Below the pieces are notes generated by a model. The model ran no database searches, was not told where the DNA came from, and worked only from the letters and a program-made list of their open reading frames with translations. Positions 60,497 through 64,000 of a stretch of 64,000 nt of DNA are shown in pieces. A program made the translations under genes and the position numbers. The number at the start of each line of letters is the position of its first letter. Position 1 is the first letter of the stretch. This DNA comes from Sedimentitalea arenosa (lineage in GTDB: Bacteria; Pseudomonadota; Alphaproteobacteria; Rhodobacterales; Rhodobacteraceae), in contig NZ_JAELVR010000001.1 in assembly GCF_016428585.1 (NCBI RefSeq), positions 310,001 to 374,000 of the forward strand. Direction: 5' to 3'.

Positions 60497-60510
60497 TTGA
60501 TCTGAATCAT
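60497..60510 (+). promoter_or_regulatory. FNR/FnrL-type box before the cytochrome genes
   Basis: TTGATCTGAATCAT matches TTGATNNNNATCAA at nine of ten fixed positions. It lies 87 bases before the first cytochrome c gene, a suitable place for oxygen-dependent control. Confidence 0.6.
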
Positions 60511-60597
60511 GGCCGCGCTGGCCGCGATGACCCACCGTGAGACCGACGCGGATCGTAGCGTGCACGACCCGCGCAGAACAATCGAGGAGACCGAGAG

Positions 60598-61002
60598 ATG
60601 CGTATCCCTTGCATGTCATTTGTCGCCATCCTGACCCTGTCGGCGCTGCCGGTGGCGGCGCAGGACGCCGAGGCGGGCCAGGATCACTACCGCACCCATT
60701 GCGCCACATGCCACGGGATCGAGGCGCGCGGGCAGGGGCCGATGGCGGGTGTGCTGCTGATCAAGCCCAGCGACCTGACCGCCCTTGCGCGTGACAATGG
60801 CGGCGTGTTTCCGACCGAGCGCGTGGTGATGCGGATCGACGGGCGCGACCCGCTGGTCAGTCATGGCAGCCCGATGCCGGTTTACGGGGACTTCTTCGAA
60901 GGCGAGGACACGGCGGTCAAGGCGCCGAACGGGCAGCCGATCCTGACCAGCAAACCGATTGTGGACCTCCTGGGATATTTGCAGTCTATTCAGAACGAAT
61001 GA
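60598..61002 (+). CDS. c-type cytochrome, periplasmic
   Basis: Monohaem cytochrome of 134 residues. A signal peptide (MRIPCMSFVAILTLSALPVA, cut after AQ) precedes the haem motif CATCH (Cys35-Cys38-His39). The axial methionine is probably in GSPMPVYGDFFEG. It resembles class I cytochromes of about 110 mature residues that shuttle electrons in the periplasm. The ATG at 60598 follows GAGGAGACCGAGAG. It and the next gene look like a tandem duplication with different anchoring. Partner unknown. Confidence 0.9.
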   Translation: MRIPCMSFVAILTLSALPVAAQDAEAGQDHYRTHCATCHGIEARGQGPMAGVLLIKPSDLTALARDNGGVFPTERVVMRIDGRDPLVSHGSPMPVYGDFFEGEDTAVKAPNGQPILTSKPIVDLLGYLQSIQNE

Positions 61003-61016
61003 CAAAGGACCACGAC

Positions 61017-61418
61017 ATGACCCGATTGCAGCTCTCCGCACTGACACTCCTGATCGGCCTTGCGGGCTGCACCCAGTCCGAAATGCCCGGCCCCGGCGAG
61101 GGTGAGACCTTGTTCGTGGAGAATTGCGCCGCCTGTCACGGGCTGCGGGGCGAGGGCGGCGACAGCCTCGTCGGGGGGCAGGTTGCGCCCGACCTGACGA
61201 TGATCGCCGCGCGCAATGGAGGGACCTTCCCGCGCGCCGAGGTCCTGTCGCAGATCGATGGCTACGCGCGCGGCAGCCTGCCTGCGGACGTCATGCCGGA
61301 ATTCGGTGATCTGCTGAAGGGCGAAACGGTCCCTGTCGAAATCGATGGCACCATGACGCCCACGCCACGCCCGCTGGCGGCGCTCCTGGCCTATCTGGAA
61401 AGCATCCAGGCGCCCTGA
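61017..61418 (+). CDS. c-type cytochrome, lipid-anchored
   Basis: Monohaem cytochrome of 133 residues with a lipoprotein signal (MTRLQLSALTLLIGLAGC, Cys18) and haem motif CAACH (Cys37-Cys40-His41). The axial methionine is likely in ADVMPEFGDLLKG, the same MPxxGD pattern as in the gene before, and both end in a helix LLxYLxSIQ. So the two are paralogues, one soluble and one membrane-bound. ATG 61017 has AAGGA 8 bases upstream; ATG 60999, overlapping the first stop, is an alternative. Confidence 0.9.
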   Translation: MTRLQLSALTLLIGLAGCTQSEMPGPGEGETLFVENCAACHGLRGEGGDSLVGGQVAPDLTMIAARNGGTFPRAEVLSQIDGYARGSLPADVMPEFGDLLKGETVPVEIDGTMTPTPRPLAALLAYLESIQAP

Positions 61419-61427
61419 CCGGAAAAC

Positions 61428-62111
61428 CTAGTTGCAGATCCCGTCGAGTTCCGCGCCGCGCCACGGCAGGTAAACATCGCTTTCCCGCCTGGCTCCGGGC
61501 AGGTCGGTGACCGGGAAGGCATCCTTGAGCATCCTGTGCAGGCGCTTCGTGCGGGCAGCATCGGGCGCGAGTGCGCGGCAGCAGACATATTCCTCGACGA
61601 TCGCGCCCTGTTGCTCGAAGCCGTAGTTCAGGAAATCGGGCGAACTGTCGAGGTCAAACAGGTAGGGATCGTCGATCCGCCCGTGCTCCGCCGCCGCGCG
61701 CCATGGGCTGTATCCGGTCCGTGCACGGTTCTGCCACTGCCAGACATGGGTCAGCTCATGCGCCAGCAGCATCGATTGCACGAGGTTCAGTCGTTCGGGA
61801 TAGTCCTGCAGATAGTCGTCCAGATACCATTTGCGCGCGAAATAGACCCGGTTGAACAGGGTCACGGCGGCGGGGGTGCTGGTGACGATCTCTTCCTTGA
61901 CCGGCGGCAGGATGCGTTCGCGGCAGGCCAGGCGCGGCCGGGCCTTGCGCTGAAACGTCACTGCGGAAACGGGTGCGCCTTCGACCAGCCGCACTCTTGA
62001 AGTGTTCAGCTGCTCACCCTTCAGCGTGCGGGCGAACGTCGCCTCCGACTCGGTCAAAGGCCGGCCGCAACCGGACAGCAGGACGAGGATGAGGAACAGC
62101 CGCAACATCAT
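61428..62111 (-). CDS. lipoprotein with HExxH metallopeptidase-like motif
   Basis: Lipoprotein of 227 residues with signal peptide and lipobox LSGC (Cys15). It contains MLLAHELTHVWQW, a zincin HExxH motif (His118, Glu119, His122), followed at about residue 158 by DLDSSPDFLNYGFEQQGAIV EEY, where the glutamates could be the third zinc ligand. The layout recalls DUF4157-type peptidase-like proteins. Two later cysteines form CC in EEYVCCRA. Whether it cuts proteins is unproven. ATG 62111 or 62108 starts the signal peptide. It converges with the cytochrome gene (9 bases). Confidence 0.8.
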   Translation of the reverse strand: MMLRLFLILVLLSGCGRPLTESEATFARTLKGEQLNTSRVRLVEGAPVSAVTFQRKARPRLACRERILPPVKEEIVTSTPAAVTLFNRVYFARKWYLDDYLQDYPERLNLVQSMLLAHELTHVWQWQNRARTGYSPWRAAAEHGRIDDPYLFDLDSSPDFLNYGFEQQGAIVEEYVCCRALAPDAARTKRLHRMLKDAFPVTDLPGARRESDVYLPWRGAELDGICN

Positions 62112-62203
62112 GGGCGGGAAACTAGCCCGACGGGACACGTGCGGATAGGTTGAAATCCGCTTCTGAGAGGTTTTTCAGAAAGCTGGCGCGTGAGCTTGAC
62201 AGA

Positions 62204-62632
62204 TCAGGGCGCGAAGAAGGTGGCGGTGGCTGTCGCGACGATCTTGCCACTGTCCTCCTCGGTCATTTCGGCACGGGCAAAGACAAGCGCGCGCCCGGCG
62301 CGCACGACGTGGGCCCGGCACAGGATCGCCGTTCCGACACCAGGGCGCAGGAATTGCGTGTGCAGGTCCGTGGTGGCGAAGGGGACGAACGCGCCCTTGT
62401 GGGCGATGGCGGCAAGGACCATCGACGTGTCGGCCAGCGCGGCCAGCGCCTGGCCCGAGACGATTCCGCCGACCCGTGCCAGATGCGAACCCAAGGGCAT
62501 CCGGATCAGAGCATGGTCGCGATCGATATGAGACACTTCTAGGTCGAGCGCCTGAACCCAGCTGGCGAAATTGTCCCGCAGGATCTCTTGCGCCAAGTCG
62601 GGCGTGACGGGTATCGCAGTGCCTGTTTCCAT
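62204..62632 (-). CDS. PaaI-family hotdog thioesterase
   Basis: Acyl-CoA thioesterase-like protein of 142 residues with one hotdog domain: HLARVGGIVSGQALAALADT is the central helix with the catalytic Asp or its neighbour, followed by TTDLHTQFLRPGVGTAILCR, the typical strand with a His-turn. Such enzymes hydrolyse phenylacetyl-CoA-type or other aromatic and short acyl-CoAs. The ATG at 62632 gives the usual length. The gene stands alone between the HExxH lipoprotein and katG, all on the minus strand. Confidence 0.9.
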   Translation of the reverse strand: METGTAIPVTPDLAQEILRDNFASWVQALDLEVSHIDRDHALIRMPLGSHLARVGGIVSGQALAALADTSMVLAAIAHKGAFVPFATTDLHTQFLRPGVGTAILCRAHVVRAGRALVFARAEMTEEDSGKIVATATATFFAP

Positions 62633-62683
62633 GCACCCAGCCTATGAGCGCAGCGCGAGCGTGTCGAGCGTCGCATGACCATG

Positions 62684-62716
62684 AAAAAGGGCGCGGTGGC
62701 TATTGCCGCCGCGCCC
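62684..62716 (-). terminator. rho-independent terminator of katG
   Basis: On the minus strand a stem GGGCGCGG-C-GGC / GCC-A-CCGCGCCC with an AATA loop (plus-strand 62689-62716) runs into TTTTT (62684-62688). It lies 36 bases past the katG stop. Confidence 0.9.
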
Positions 62717-62751
62717 CGTGGCAATGGGCCTCAAGGCCCGCAGCGCGCTGT

Positions 62752-64000
<1,249 letters not shown>

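Overview
The window is a GC-rich, gene-dense chromosomal segment of an alphaproteobacterium, most likely a member of the Rhodobacteraceae (Roseobacter group). The evidence is an alphaproteobacterial class A RNase P RNA, a PccR-type regulator beside a pccB/pccA/methylmalonyl-CoA mutase locus, a DUF1127 gene divergent from a LysR gene, choline-sulfatase next to betI and betA, FnrL-type TTGATNNNNATCAA boxes, a short proS without editing domain, and several small exported proteins of the kind common in that family. I saw no transposase, integrase, phage gene, CRISPR array or tRNA gene. The window is cut inside gatA on the left and inside katG on the right.

Layout. 1-5.6 kb: the 3' end of gatA, an Excalibur-type lipoprotein, an AmpD-like amidase, rnpB, rpmG, a VIT-family transporter, a Bax-inhibitor-1 family membrane protein and a DUF1127 gene. 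5.7-16.4 kb: a LysR regulator, quinone oxidoreductase, XRE regulator, histidinol-phosphatase-like enzyme, 8-oxoguanine deaminase-like amidohydrolase, mgtE, 5-formyl-THF cyclo-ligase, YmdB-type phosphoesterase, an EamA permease and an SLC13 permease with TrkA-C domains. 16.4-25.8 kb: a minus-strand group (second SLC13/TrkA-C permease, class I glutamine amidotransferase, FAD-binding dehydrogenase), yebC, a nitroreductase, the divergent argP/argO pair, another EamA permease and an exported protein. 25.8-29.7 kb: betI-betC-betA, choline sulfate and choline use without betB. 29.7-30.8 kb: an exported SNase-type nuclease and a DUF465 gene behind a perfect FNR box.

30.8-43.5 kb is the propionyl-CoA / methylmalonyl-CoA locus: the ScfR-family regulator pccR, an MFS pump, pccB, six small genes (three of them exported or lipid-anchored), pccA, a DUF4174 gene, a P-loop sulfotransferase-like gene and a full-length methylmalonyl-CoA mutase. 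The expected regulator motif (TTTGCAAA type) occurs twice as a perfect palindrome in front of pccR and in degenerate form in front of pccB. Together the enzymes would take propionyl-CoA to succinyl-CoA; the epimerase needed in between was not seen here.

43.5-64 kb: a MAPEG-family protein, nhaA, a tightly coupled VOC-GNAT-DjlA-like-EEP group, a minus-strand AI-2E permease/hda/ppk1/ppx group (replication control next to polyphosphate metabolism), proS followed at once by three glycosyltransferase-like genes and lolCD, two tandem c-type cytochromes behind an FNR-like box, an HExxH lipoprotein, a PaaI-type thioesterase and the 3' part of katG. Most of the window is housekeeping. The parts that deserve a second look are the regulatory sites and unknown small exported proteins of the pcc locus, the FNR boxes, and the glycan genes between proS and lolCD.
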